From positions 18,250-70,445 of IMG/VR virus record IMGVR_UViG_3300030118_005288: a stretch of DNA of 52,196 nt; one strand, 5' to 3'. Shown here piece after piece: positions 39,801 through 47,600 of this stretch; positions within the stretch are counted from its first letter, which is position 1, and every line of letters begins with the position of its first letter. A program made the translations under genes and the position numbers. The DNA comes from a virus. Under the pieces are notes generated by a model. The model saw only the letters and a list, made by a program, of their open reading frames with translations. It was not told the origin of the DNA and ran no database searches.

Positions 39801-39889
39801 TTGATGGAGATAGTAAGACATACATATTTACACTCGATAGACACAAAACCTTCTTTGCAAACAGTGTGTTAGTTCACAATAAAGGATAA
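30803..39889 (+). CDS. giant virion protein: tail-hub-like N-terminus, Cys-rich modules, C-terminal Hint domain
   Basis: The 3,028-residue protein begins MPEMKNSFQRGKMNKDLDER and RLVPNGEYRDALNVQVSTSD, like stabilisation or hub proteins of podovirus tails. Residues 1-1100 look beta-rich; a Cys-rich stretch follows around 1180-1230. From about 1930 there are Cys modules of the form Y-x-C-x(n)-C-V-D-P-G-x-G-x-G-Q-Y-x(n)-C-x-x-x-C, plus one GCTDPCACNWDPNANYDDGS unit typical of marine Flavobacteriia adhesins. Residues 2890-3026 form a Hint domain: Cys2890 in CFVGDTKVLLADGS, the block TSDHPYYV, and the end FFANSVLVHN before KG. The Hint part could self-cleave or cross-link. I infer a receptor-contacting tail protein, with the N-terminal role inferred from position. 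Confidence 0.7.
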   Translation: MPEMKNSFQRGKMNKDLDERLVPNGEYRDALNVQVSTSDTSDVGSLQTVMGNTALTSVFPSDSVCVGSITDEKNDKIYWLVAGATTDVIAEYDYVSETVEPVCVDRHAFYGRRTLNFRRENLVTGLNVMDGFIFWTDNFSEPKKVNIQRCKLGSSGFNNHTLFMVKDVSIGAIPNNFTPALDINGVSIPIQEKHLTIIKKGPDAAPVLEMRDTTVGDWDGDGIVGGSELSAPVTNASSITFLDGDGEFVPNITINTASGTDFPPDSFLNIYKSNDRSIKVRVKINGPGGPVGYNVDILSGNKDIAGETDLIVELEQEEALFEFKFPRFAYRYKYEDGEYSPYSPFTQPAFLPGRFIYLPKEGYNLGMVNRLRRLAIKDFVHTRSMPEDVVAIDVLYKESNSPNVYSVKTIKRRGYNPDKWDEYNAVSEDLVVENGIQIGDGWAGRTKGFLPITTEMIHAVLPSNQLLRPWDNVPRKALAQEIVGNRLVYGNYLQNYNLSNNATGDSNIKVDLKVGIRSRSLGSISPEEVEAGPNRRSIKYSPSKSLKTLRTYQVGVVYIDKYGRETPVFSEDKRGRTATGAATSQASVYNKKENANKKNSLTVELKNDPPDWATHFKLFVKETSNEYYNLAMDRWYDAEDGNIWLSFPSAERNKVDEETFLILKKAHDANTFISAPARYKIIAISNEAPRFIKLSNISQGGIIDDGATLGLSAAGFPLEGGFFIYVEKSNFENVGWKESLVNQDISQVFMRVKSASGISEYYRLKQITFDASTGTYYKLESDRVFGPDMAHTSPDGTFLNRITNCELQLIKRIPEDKAEFEGRFFVKVLKDNILIESLNITPNSGLDYIAVASMQVQYINPLAAQATGGWDGFGTNKYKISMDKRNDDRWTRPGSSAPAGHGQDFWKYASDDTTTNNSNSLAISSGWFIDAVEGFRPWKGNYWGKNVGERSTGAIDRPSAWAVNFCWGFFSSYHNDFDDGEFDRRLHALGTNTYGTTGNNYLGSSGSKKMKSPNNVLATTPSADGGPIAPGVGIDPNSGIINLSYSGLNEDDGGLTATSGNWADVLTTHYFVDAAKHAADELFIGKLLTPGTIWRWKEDPDQVLYKTVAMTGLSTTSTPYTSAQWTNEGLDFDGNPGIVLFNYVSFADYLINNHTHRVEYCWGSGDKEDDKPDWVTRNIGNHTASGTCCGGCIPCGGGLAWTLVNTSCSITAGTGCGCNHTGTSGSNAWGLIPNYPEHYKFPNLVDDWAKSKNKRRRFRFKAETLSDPTIPLGGTGHNYLPTNNPTFAPHFDHTATAITIDPSTNAAFVDPAPGIRPDGMHTGYTEPTGNWTWNPGTGSTTETLIPQYKRWSSDNIAITPAPGSVTWEIVEPFTPGEGKFSSTNPAIWETEPKEDVGLDIYYEVGHKYPIYLNDRTIEQFVGAVHEDISKNSYVQCWDPAPPIGNSAGTISLNAGGNSDMRVYAAHGRFVQLADTLGNVLDANNPAHILPTTGAYLIFYRADGSTTEAHVGVGTYNNNGTWFELVGNSFNDDVGVHSKMIEVPWFNCYSFGNGVESDRIRDDFNQVTIDNGPKASTTLEEPYLEDRRKSGFIWSGIYNSKSGVNNLNQFIQAEAITKDANPVYGSIQKMHVRDNDLVAFCEDRVLKVLANKDALFNADGNTNLVSTNRVLGNIRPFVGDFGISQNPESFASDSYRSYFSDTSRGAIVRLSQDGLTAISNLGMKDWFADNLPSYNRIIGSFDDNKNEYNITLTKVNKSGYITPSYGYMPKTLSFNEPANGWVSFKSFIKESGLSLNNSYYTYFEGNLYQHHDNEIRNNFYNVQYESSVDVLFNQAPGVIKSFKTLNYEGTQSRVTPDLNNNPDYYDNYLKQGWYVNEMISDVQELGVMEFWDKEDKWFSQIKGVATEWLNDGTAGNIDPREFSFQGIGNAFDVECADCPDVVSYDCINQPAGSVSDCDNRTLLPLPPGNYNPGNYTVHPGHFRDEDYWFLPGNVNKKRSDYKFIAGLPGTNNATYNSLTPGSNPDWVDPNDQSQGWYQKYDDIRLYSYDSTPVLLFQCDTVAEMINWVATNYGSFFSSPNATNFPAPSPGMAYQNFWGTWYVAWHNTSFVPAGSNANRRNSLIYTSPCQRVFSPGGARCTEIQGPGGAYATMQQCIEGGCGQPEESYNCDPQAGCVDPGDGTGQFSTYCECVESRCCPESQAYFFECQNINPPSNTAIVFGCMDDGITTDPWITQDRPAGWVGPASNYYAGAQADDCSCIYQTVSTWDCINSSCVEVFNGTGQYPSLAVCQQNCAPPCAGPFVPTPPALTHIISNRPGGCNLGDYFNTGAAELGITNNSINPTNWFVQVFDSNNNLIHTSANVSGVTSIIVNNLAPGIYTYKIIDIDTNCDYDYTFEILCEDPPPPPPVTYDCVLVNGIHTCVDPGTGNGQYTGSSALTDCQTDPNSPCNPNYQTGGCTDPCACNWDPNANYDDGSCIYDCDTGGLTLFDASVGYQNQLNAGVYTGSEITIITNALNGLVSASNSTGGPTTCYDCGGPGVNLPNEPYFVNNESMMESFVRTYGIDTDTRDYKFYRSQTYLNPSIRTYMNLRISHIDLNGWYQQPQNFFTWRDYIDTAIATGVITNVTDLIDVGCTTGTCQTAPHQFDSSTGYRIDLDAVRYVIHTSMEAAGVETCNGIISTYNQSGHGQYDDKNCDRTNVTLCDPCVVPATNPCGPPPPQTTYPCIPGDPNSCMPGYTPLGPNVYTNLQDCITACHRIGVGEEPLSYDCINGTCVDPGTGNGQYATLAACQAVCNISPVGQNYACEGPAGSQNCIPTSSPVGTYGSTVVYGDQATCLANCGTVSSTDIAWGGCCHPSSMEYSQLGPNGLPCHADSLCLCYYDPFHCTLPNCFVGDTKVLLADGSSKNIENVVIGDIVSSYDQENKELSDAVVVATRSQVSKNMVEFTFSNGVTTKNTSDHPYYVEQKGWVSYADDLKVGDVCYTNENNNINKVTLTNIKEVDGDSKTYIFTLDRHKTFFANSVLVHNKG
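36598..39319 (+). repeat. Cys-rich module array in the giant virion gene
   Basis: At least seven imperfect modules occur (around 36637, 37300, 37600, 38027, 38164, 38962, 39097 and 39202). Most have an aromatic-x-Cys start, Cys-[VM]-[DP], a Gly-rich GTGQY or GNGQY core and a Cys-x-x-x-Cys end. The one at 38164-38243 is of the DDGSC type. Coordinates are approximate. Confidence 0.7.
39470..39880 (+). other. Hint (intein/BIL-like) domain coding region
   Basis: Codons 2890-3026 encode a 137-residue Hint fold. It opens with Cys2890 (CFVGDTKVLLADG), has the second block TSDHPYYVEQKGW, the LKVGDVCYT strand, the LDRHKTFFAN block and ends VHN. Residues after Asn3026 are only Lys-Gly, without the Cys/Ser/Thr nucleophile required for splicing, so it belongs with bacterial intein-like domains that cleave or transfer rather than splice. 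Confidence 0.8.
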
Positions 39890-39894
39890 TAGTT

Positions 39895-42552
39895 ATGATA
39901 TATTTTTTTGGAAAATTACACCCTTATTTTTTAAGCCCTAAGCATTATAGCGGCCCAGCGCCTGCAAACGATGCTGGCGAAGGTGAAAACGAACAACCTG
40001 CTATTGAACCTGCACTACCAAGTGAAGATCCTGCTGAAGACCCAGGTCCAGCTGAACCAGTTGAAGAGCCTGTTGTTGATGATGATGATGATGATGATGG
40101 TGAAACGCCTAATGTTGATGATAACGACACGCCAAACCCTTATACTCCTCCTAAAATAAAAAAACCAAAGAAAAAGAAAAAAAAGAAACAACCTCCAAGA
40201 CGTCCAAAACCTAAAAATTGTCCAGAGTGTATATGGGACGGTAAACAATGGGTAAGGCCTAAAACTGTAAAGCAAGACATCATAGAAACTAGTGGTGGTG
40301 AAAGAGTAGTATCTCCAATACAAAGTAAAGAAAAATTATACAAAACAATATCTTGTCCTTGTGGTTCTTATGCTATGTATGACTTTAATGGTGATATAGC
40401 TTGTGAAAGAGATGCGTTTGGACTAAAACAGTATATAGCACCTACTCACATAGCTAACCATACGATAGGTGGACTTTCACCTACAATTGGTGATAAATGG
40501 GTTTGCACAGGTGATTTTCACTGTCATCAAGATGATTTTAAGTTTGATACTTTTCACGTTGTTTTTGTAGAAGAAAATATTTCTGATGTTACAAGTTCTT
40601 TAGTTGATTCTTTAGTTTCTTTTTCTAATTGTTATATACCAAAAACATCTTTAAAAAATCTTCAAAATAGATTAAGTAGTAACACGCAGTATATAGATGA
40701 TTTTTTATTTAGTGAAAAAAATCCATTAGCATCTAAAGATGACGAACAACGAGGGTTTGACGATTTACCAGAAGGAATAGATTTTCTTAGAGACTTGCTT
40801 AAGTTTGATAAAAAAGTAAACGACGCACCAGTTTTTCCTACTTTTGCAAGAGCTTTACTTTGGGATAATATATATGGTCAAGGTTCTAACGTTTACACAG
40901 AATATATTAAAGACGGTATTGTAAATTATCTTCCTGGTTATCAAGACGTTAGCAATAAATATATATATAAAGTTTTTGTAAATAACAAAGATGTTTTAAA
41001 ACTAAACGAATCAACAGCGTTCAACTATGTTTCTTACGAATCTCAAAAAGGTAGATTAATTTTAGATGCAATTGGTGGAGAGATAGTTATAAAACTTAAC
41101 TCTATGGGTAAGGTTATAGTAGACATATCTATTGAAGATAGTTCTGGTTGTAATGTTTTAGACAAAAAAGCTAAGAATATAAGTTTTAACGGTGAATACA
41201 TATATAGATATAATATAGGTTCTTTACCCAAAAACAAAGCTAAAGAAATTTATAGTATAAAAATAACACCTAGTGCTGACACTTCGTTTTTTGCTGGTAC
41301 AGAGTATTACAAGGGCAGCGTTTTAAACTACAAGGTTTATCAATATAAAGACCCAGTAGTTACTTTTGGAATACCAAGTGGCTCAATAACAAACGCTACT
41401 ATAACCTCAACTAGTACTACTGTAACGGGTAAAACTAATAGATACTTTGAAGATCTACCTAATTATGCTCCGGTAGTACATGAAACAACAATAACTAGAA
41501 GTTCTGGTAGTGATAAATATTATAAAAAACCAAACATTATTTTTGAAAACATTATATCCAATACAGCTGTTATTAAAAAGCAAATTGTAGGTAGAAAAGT
41601 TAGCAACGAACTTGGTGAATGTTTAAGTGAGTTTATTGCTATTACAGCTCCATCTACAGACGGTTCAACAACATTTACAAACAGTGATATGGAGCCAGGT
41701 ATGAGAGTTGAAGGTAAGCATACAGTAACTAAAACAATAACAAAAATTATTGATATTGAAGAGCATTTAAAAGAACCTTGCGATCATTGTGATAGAGATT
41801 TAGATATACTAACAAATAAAATTGAATTAGAAGATACTTATGATTTATATGTAGGCATGCTTGTTGAAGGTGTCGATACAAAAGGAGTAGAGTTTAATAC
41901 AGAGATATTGAGTATAGATTCTAATAAATGTATTGAGCTAACAACTCAACATCTTTTTGATTATTATTCTGATTTAACGTTTACTTATGAAGATGGTGGT
42001 GATATAATTGAAGTAAAAAATGATAATACTATAGTGTTAAACTCTTGTATAAAACTACCTAAAACAACAGTTCTTGACGTTTACAAGGCGTATAAACCTA
42101 AAATTAACGCTTCAATGCATGTTGATAAAAGTGGTGATACTACCGTTAAAATAACAACGACTATTAATGATTTACACTTTAACAGTGATGATGTTACTTT
42201 TTCTTTTGATGTCGGTGATATAATAACCACCAAACCAAACGCGCAAGATCAATATGTAACCGCTACTAAAGACGACACGACCGGTGCCAAAGGATTAACT
42301 TGTCTTATAGACTTTGTAAGAAACGATACTGATTATAATAAAGATAGCAAAGTTTTAACTATAACAAAAGAACCTAAAAGAGGTTCAATTGAAGGAACAG
42401 GACCGGTTGACGGTGAAGGTACATTTACCAACACAAGAATTAAACTTTACACGCCAAACAAAGGTTTTGTTGGAACTGATACAATAAAATTTACACTAGG
42501 AGATGGCGCAAACACTAGTGATGAAAAAACAATATATATAACAGTAAAATAA
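39895..42552 (+). CDS. large virion protein with charge-block linker and C-terminal Ig-like domain
   Basis: The 885-residue protein has an N-terminal low-complexity region: an acidic block with seven consecutive Asp (about residues 62-68), then Pro-rich and a basic KKPKKKKKKKQPPRRPKPK block, then NCPECIWDGKQWVRP. The large centre is beta-rich with Cys pairs (ISCPCGSYAMYDFNG, WVCTGDFHCHQ, EPCDHCDRDLD). The C-terminal segment GFVGTDTIKFTLGDGANTSD resembles cadherin-like/Big-type repeats used in surface adhesion. It is 5 bases downstream of the Hint-containing gene. Position and composition suggest a tail or fibre protein that pairs with it. No specific family. Confidence 0.55.
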   Translation: MIYFFGKLHPYFLSPKHYSGPAPANDAGEGENEQPAIEPALPSEDPAEDPGPAEPVEEPVVDDDDDDDGETPNVDDNDTPNPYTPPKIKKPKKKKKKKQPPRRPKPKNCPECIWDGKQWVRPKTVKQDIIETSGGERVVSPIQSKEKLYKTISCPCGSYAMYDFNGDIACERDAFGLKQYIAPTHIANHTIGGLSPTIGDKWVCTGDFHCHQDDFKFDTFHVVFVEENISDVTSSLVDSLVSFSNCYIPKTSLKNLQNRLSSNTQYIDDFLFSEKNPLASKDDEQRGFDDLPEGIDFLRDLLKFDKKVNDAPVFPTFARALLWDNIYGQGSNVYTEYIKDGIVNYLPGYQDVSNKYIYKVFVNNKDVLKLNESTAFNYVSYESQKGRLILDAIGGEIVIKLNSMGKVIVDISIEDSSGCNVLDKKAKNISFNGEYIYRYNIGSLPKNKAKEIYSIKITPSADTSFFAGTEYYKGSVLNYKVYQYKDPVVTFGIPSGSITNATITSTSTTVTGKTNRYFEDLPNYAPVVHETTITRSSGSDKYYKKPNIIFENIISNTAVIKKQIVGRKVSNELGECLSEFIAITAPSTDGSTTFTNSDMEPGMRVEGKHTVTKTITKIIDIEEHLKEPCDHCDRDLDILTNKIELEDTYDLYVGMLVEGVDTKGVEFNTEILSIDSNKCIELTTQHLFDYYSDLTFTYEDGGDIIEVKNDNTIVLNSCIKLPKTTVLDVYKAYKPKINASMHVDKSGDTTVKITTTINDLHFNSDDVTFSFDVGDIITTKPNAQDQYVTATKDDTTGAKGLTCLIDFVRNDTDYNKDSKVLTITKEPKRGSIEGTGPVDGEGTFTNTRIKLYTPNKGFVGTDTIKFTLGDGANTSDEKTIYITVK

Positions 42553-42553
42553 T

Positions 42554-42961
42554 ATGGCTTTAATAAACTTAGTTTTTAATCATGAATTAAATGTATCTGT
42601 ACAAGTAGGTGACGTTGTGTATTATATAGATAACACGCCTGTAGGTCAACCTAGAACATGGGCGCAAACTACAACACCTCATATTTCTGGTGATAGAGAA
42701 GATGTTATTATGATAGGTCCTGTTACCGCTATTATACCGTGGAACGGCACGGTGTCTATAATAGAAGCTGATTTTGATGATAATCTAGCAGCTCAATATG
42801 GACCACCAACATCAAATAGTTTTATTATGTTTAGTAAAGATAATAAAGCAAATTTAAGTAGTTTGTTAGGTTATTATTCATTAGTTAAACTAAGAAACAA
42901 CGCTACAGATTATTCTGAAATATTTTCTATAGCTAGTGATTTTGTTGAAAGTAGTAAATAA
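42554..42961 (+). CDS. conserved small virion protein candidate (135 aa)
   Basis: A beta-rich protein starting MALINLVFNHELNVSVQVGD with VVYYIDNTPVGQPRTWAQTT, a central DREDVIMIGPVTAIIPWNGT and the end NSFIMFSKDNKANLSSLLGY followed by KLRNNATDYSEIFS. The FIMFSKDNxxNxSSLLGYY and K-x-x-N-N-[AS]-T patterns recur in marine phages next to fibre genes. Probably a tail-associated structural protein; function unknown. Confidence 0.62.
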   Translation: MALINLVFNHELNVSVQVGDVVYYIDNTPVGQPRTWAQTTTPHISGDREDVIMIGPVTAIIPWNGTVSIIEADFDDNLAAQYGPPTSNSFIMFSKDNKANLSSLLGYYSLVKLRNNATDYSEIFSIASDFVESSK

Positions 42962-43001
42962 ACTGTAAAAAATGTAATTATAAATAGATAAATATTATAT
43001 T

Positions 43002-43655
43002 ATGGCAAGAAATTATAAAAATAGTCCTTTAAAACTTATAAGTGGAGCTATAGATGCTTTGGCTGCTTACGACTGGGGAGGTAAAAGAAAAAAGGCAATA
43101 GCAGAAGCTCAAGATGAGTATGATACTCAAAAAAGAGCTTTTATGAATTTAGACACTAGCAACCTATATGGTGACGTATCTAATCCCTATGCTAATATGC
43201 AAAACACTATGGAGGACTTAACAGTTAATCAACAGCAAGCTCAGTTTGAAGCACAGCAAGGAGCACAACAAAGATCAAACATAATGAACCAAATGGCGGG
43301 TGCAGCTGGTAGTAGTGGTATAGCTGGTTTAGCTCAAGCTATGGCAAATCAAGGTCAGTTAGCAACACAAAGAGCTAGCGCTTCTATAGGACAGCAAGAA
43401 GCTGCTAATCAAAGAGCTGCTGCAGAACAAGCTGGTCAAATACAAAAACTAGAAAGACAAGGTGAGTTTAAAGCAGATATGACAAGGCGTGCTGGCGCTG
43501 AACAATCAAGAGCTTTAGAGAAAAACAAAACTAATACATTATTAGCTATGGCTACTAATAGGTTAGGTACCGCTAAAACAGCACACCAAGAAGCACAGCA
43601 ACAAATGTATCAAGGTATTGGTAGCATGTTTAGCTTAACAGACGATTTAAAGTAA
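43002..43655 (+). CDS. internal virion / ejection protein candidate (217 aa)
   Basis: The N-terminus MARNYKNSPLKLISGAIDAL carries an NSPLK motif like those of the tagged cluster. The rest is Gln/Ala-rich helix and coiled coil (EDLTVNQQQAQFEAQQGAQQ, then ANQRAAAEQAGQIQKLERQG) and a short Gly-rich hydrophobic section (MAGAAGSSGIAGLAQAMANQ). This layout resembles T7 gp14-like internal proteins, which form part of the ejected channel. It is followed 10 bases later by another internal protein candidate. Inference from composition and position. Confidence 0.6.
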   Translation: MARNYKNSPLKLISGAIDALAAYDWGGKRKKAIAEAQDEYDTQKRAFMNLDTSNLYGDVSNPYANMQNTMEDLTVNQQQAQFEAQQGAQQRSNIMNQMAGAAGSSGIAGLAQAMANQGQLATQRASASIGQQEAANQRAAAEQAGQIQKLERQGEFKADMTRRAGAEQSRALEKNKTNTLLAMATNRLGTAKTAHQEAQQQMYQGIGSMFSLTDDLK

Positions 43656-43665
43656 CAATATTATT

Positions 43666-44667
43666 ATGGCAAACGGAAACGATAAAAATAAAGAAGCTGG
43701 GTTAATCATGAAACAAATGTTTTCTGAGGTGATAGCAAAGTCACTTAAAAACCTAGACGGTTATACAGATATACATTTTAACGACCCTAGTTATATACCA
43801 GAATCTTTAAATCCTGTTATCAAAAACTTTGTTTTAACTAAAAGAAAAGATTATGATTTTTTAAGAAATGAGTTAGAAAAATATGACAAAGCTAGCGATC
43901 AATACATGTCAATAAACAACGAAATAGAACACGTGCAGCGATCATTAATGAATTTAAGAAGTGATGTAGATTTATATAAAAAAGCCAAAATGGAATTTAA
44001 AAAAATTGTTCCTGGTATGAATAAAGGTACTCAAGACGCTAATCATTTTTTAAACTCAGCTATATTTGGTGAGTTATCAAAAGCTGAAATAGATGTAAAT
44101 GGTAATTTATTATTTGCTGTTGGCACACCTAATTTTCAAGATCCAAATGGTGAGCCAGAAATTAAAAAACACAAAATGAAAGACATGTCTAATCCAATGA
44201 TGGGTGCAGCGCCTATTATTACAGAACCTTATGGTACTAAAAATATGGTGTGGAAGTTAGCAGAAGACACGCATAAGAAAAAAGAGCTAGGCGCAGGTTT
44301 TGACAAGGAATGGACTAGAAAAGTTGTTGCTAACAATATAAATGAGTTTGGACCTAATAACACTATAGGTACGGCATTTACAGATTTAGCTGGTGATGGT
44401 AGAACAAAATCTTTTGCAGATCAATACGAAGAAGGTTTAAAACCAAAGTTTTATACACACCCTATAACAGGTGAAAAACTACCAACTGATTCAACTTGGA
44501 TGAAAGACCCTGCTAACACAGAAGTTTTAGGTATGTTATTAACTGATTACATAGTTGATGTTATGGCAGACATATATGGTGTTATAGACCCTGAAACAGG
44601 CAAGATAGATAGAACTCCAGGAGATAAAGCTAGAGAACTAATTGCAAAATACTCTAAAAGAAATTAA
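43666..44667 (+). CDS. hypothetical virion protein (333 aa)
   Basis: The product starts MANGNDKNKEAGLIMKQMFS, has a helical N-terminal half (RKDYDFLRNELEKYDKASDQ, then NEIEHVQRSLMNLRSDVDLY) and a mixed second half (LLFAVGTPNFQDPNGEPEIK, then YGTKNMVWKLAEDTHKKKEL). It is likely a structural or internal protein between the ejection candidate and the giant ORF, but no family is recognised. It ends 5 bases before the next ATG. Confidence 0.55.
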   Translation: MANGNDKNKEAGLIMKQMFSEVIAKSLKNLDGYTDIHFNDPSYIPESLNPVIKNFVLTKRKDYDFLRNELEKYDKASDQYMSINNEIEHVQRSLMNLRSDVDLYKKAKMEFKKIVPGMNKGTQDANHFLNSAIFGELSKAEIDVNGNLLFAVGTPNFQDPNGEPEIKKHKMKDMSNPMMGAAPIITEPYGTKNMVWKLAEDTHKKKELGAGFDKEWTRKVVANNINEFGPNNTIGTAFTDLAGDGRTKSFADQYEEGLKPKFYTHPITGEKLPTDSTWMKDPANTEVLGMLLTDYIVDVMADIYGVIDPETGKIDRTPGDKARELIAKYSKRN

Positions 44668-44672
44668 ATAAT

Positions 44673-47600
44673 ATGACAAAAGACGAAGTAATAGCTAACG
44701 CAAAAGCTCAAGGTGCGTCAGAAGAAGAATTACAAATATTAAGAAACACTCCAGACAGCGAGTACGGTAACGTTCCTTCTGTGGGAAAGACGAGCGACAT
44801 CACGTCAACAGGCGCGAATGTGATGTCGAGCAGTACAGCGTCAGAGAGTACGGGTTTAAATTTGGAACCTGGTTCTTCGGATTCTATAAAAGACACGGTA
44901 GATAAATCACCACCACCAACATCTGAAGGGGAATTTAATAAAATTAACTATGGAGGTGATATTTATGGTTCAAGTCCTTATCAAGTTATAGATGAAAATG
45001 GTAATATAAAAAACGTATCGGCAGAAGAGTATTTAAAACTATATACAGACGAACAAAGACAATTAGATAATTTTTTAGATGCTAGAGATAGAGTTAAAAA
45101 CCAATATTATGTAGATGCAAGTTATTTTGAAGGTAAGGTAGATGAAACAAAATTAAGAGAGCAATTAAATGTAAAACTAAAACCTTTAAATGTTAAAATT
45201 AAAGAAGTAGCCCCTGGTTTTGACGCCTTAGAGTTTACTTATAAAGACGGAACGGTAGAAGAAATTTCTTTTGATGATTGGGGTATTATTAATTACGGAG
45301 CAGGTAAAGGTGGAAATGTAAATAGAGGTCAAGGCGCATTGACTAATCAAGAAAGAGCTGATTTTATAAATGATATTATTGACTCTCAAATAGATTACTT
45401 ATCAAATCCTGATAGCCCGGGTTATAGTGAAAACTTTGATTGGGGTATTTATTCTGGTGCTATGAACATGATGGGTGTTGGTGCTGGTAACGCAAAACAT
45501 AGAACTCTGATAAATGAAAACGCAATGATTCAGCTTCAATATGATTATGAAGATATGATGACTGAAGCGGTTGTTAACGGTAATTGGAAAGCAATGCTCG
45601 AGTCGGGTGATTTAACTTCTGATGAATTGATGAGAGTAAAAAATGCAAAGTACATAGATTTAATGGGTATGGTAATGGAGAGCGATAGATATAAAACCGC
45701 TATGGCTCAAATAGAAGTTACTTTAAACGAGCTTAAAGGAAGCTTATTACAAGAAGTATTTAGCGAGTATAATCCAGAGCCTATATACGATCAAAACGGT
45801 GTGTTAACTGGTTTTAAAGACGATGAAAACTGGGTAGCAGGTGCTGCCGCTATATTTGAAAAAAGATTTAAAGATTTAAGAGAAGACGTAATAAACGGTA
45901 ACTCTGAATTAAGAAAAATTATTGGTAGTATTGATTATGCTGTTAACAGTGTTTTTGACCCTGTAATACAAGACGTTTCTGCTTACGAAGGTCGTATCGA
46001 TAGATATGGAGAGTTTGTAGGTAGTAGCGATGTACTAAGCAACATTTGGAAGTTTATAGATTTAAAAGCGCCTATGCAGCTAAATCAGTTCAATGCTTTA
46101 AACAACAGCAACCAGAAGTCTATTTTGCTAAAGCAAAAGAACAGCTTTGCAGATTGGCAGAGCGGAAAAGGTGATAACGTTTTTAGAAACTGGATAGGTG
46201 CAGAATATAACATTGCAACACGGTTAGACCCAACTATACACTTAATAGAAGAACAAACAGATGCATTAGACGAATATGACAAGTTTCAATGGGATTATAC
46301 CACGTCTGGCATGCCGTTAAATAGAAGGTATAATTTTGATAGAGAGCAAATAGAAAAACAAGGTTATATAGATATACCTGTTTGGTTTGCGGAAATGCCA
46401 ACTGGAGATTATTTAGATAAATATAAAATACTAGGTAAGGCAGACCCTAGAAACGAAAACGCCATGTTTGGCGAAGAAGGTACAGGGTTTATGATGAACG
46501 TTAGGTTTGATAACTTAGAAGACGCATACAAAGAAATAGACAACCAGTACAAGTTGGTTGAAATAGCTTTAGACATGGAGATAATAGAAGACTTGATGAA
46601 AGCTAAAGATTTTCAAAACACGTTAGGTGAGCTAACTTATTCAAACTCAGCGTTATATGATGAAAACGGTAACTGGAATGTAACAGCAGACAATTGGCAG
46701 GCTGCTTTAGGTGACACTGGTATGACTATGCTTGCTAGTATATTTACTGGTGGTATGTATACATTTTTAGCTGAATCTGGTGGTTTTTACATGGAAGCTT
46801 TAGAACAAGCGGGTATGGAAGAGTTTGGTGTAGACAGATGGAACAACATGTCATTGGAAGAAAAGAAAAGAGAACTGAACAATCTTATTGACACTAGACC
46901 AGAAATAATGAATAACGCATTTACAGTTGGTGGTGTTAACATGATGTTAGATAATGTTTCTAATTTATTTTTTATTGGTAAAGTTGGTAAACCAGTTATA
47001 CAAAATCTACCTAAAGCTTGGGGTCTTTTAGTTAGAGGTAACGCAAAAGCAGCTGTTCAAAACTTAGGACTTAAAAGTGGTATAAAAAACGTTTCAACCG
47101 CTACTTTAGTAGAAAGTTTTATAGAAGCAATGCAAGAAGAAAACACACAGTATCATTTAGGTAATACTATTGAAACTTATCAACATAGTTTTAACGGTAC
47201 TATAAACTCTGGTGTTACAGCTTTGTTAACTACGCCTGTGTTTTTAGGTACTGGTAGCACGTTAAGTTCGTTTACAGGCGCTGTATACAATAAGGTAACA
47301 GCAATGAATGCTGAACCTGGTAAAATTATAGAGTTTTGTGACAACCAAAGAAAAGCTTTGTTAGACGCTAGAGCTAACGACAAAATAACACAAGACGCTT
47401 TTGCAGAAAGAATGCAGCTTGTAGATGCTGTTCAAGAAACATTTGCTGGTCTTGGTAAAGAAAATGGTGGTTATACCGCTGATAGAATATGGAGTGATTC
47501 ACAAATAATTAAAGAGGTTTTTGAAACTCAAGCTTCTATAGAACAAAATAAAATACAGTTACAAAATCTAAACCAACAAAAACAAAAAGCTAAAAAAAGA

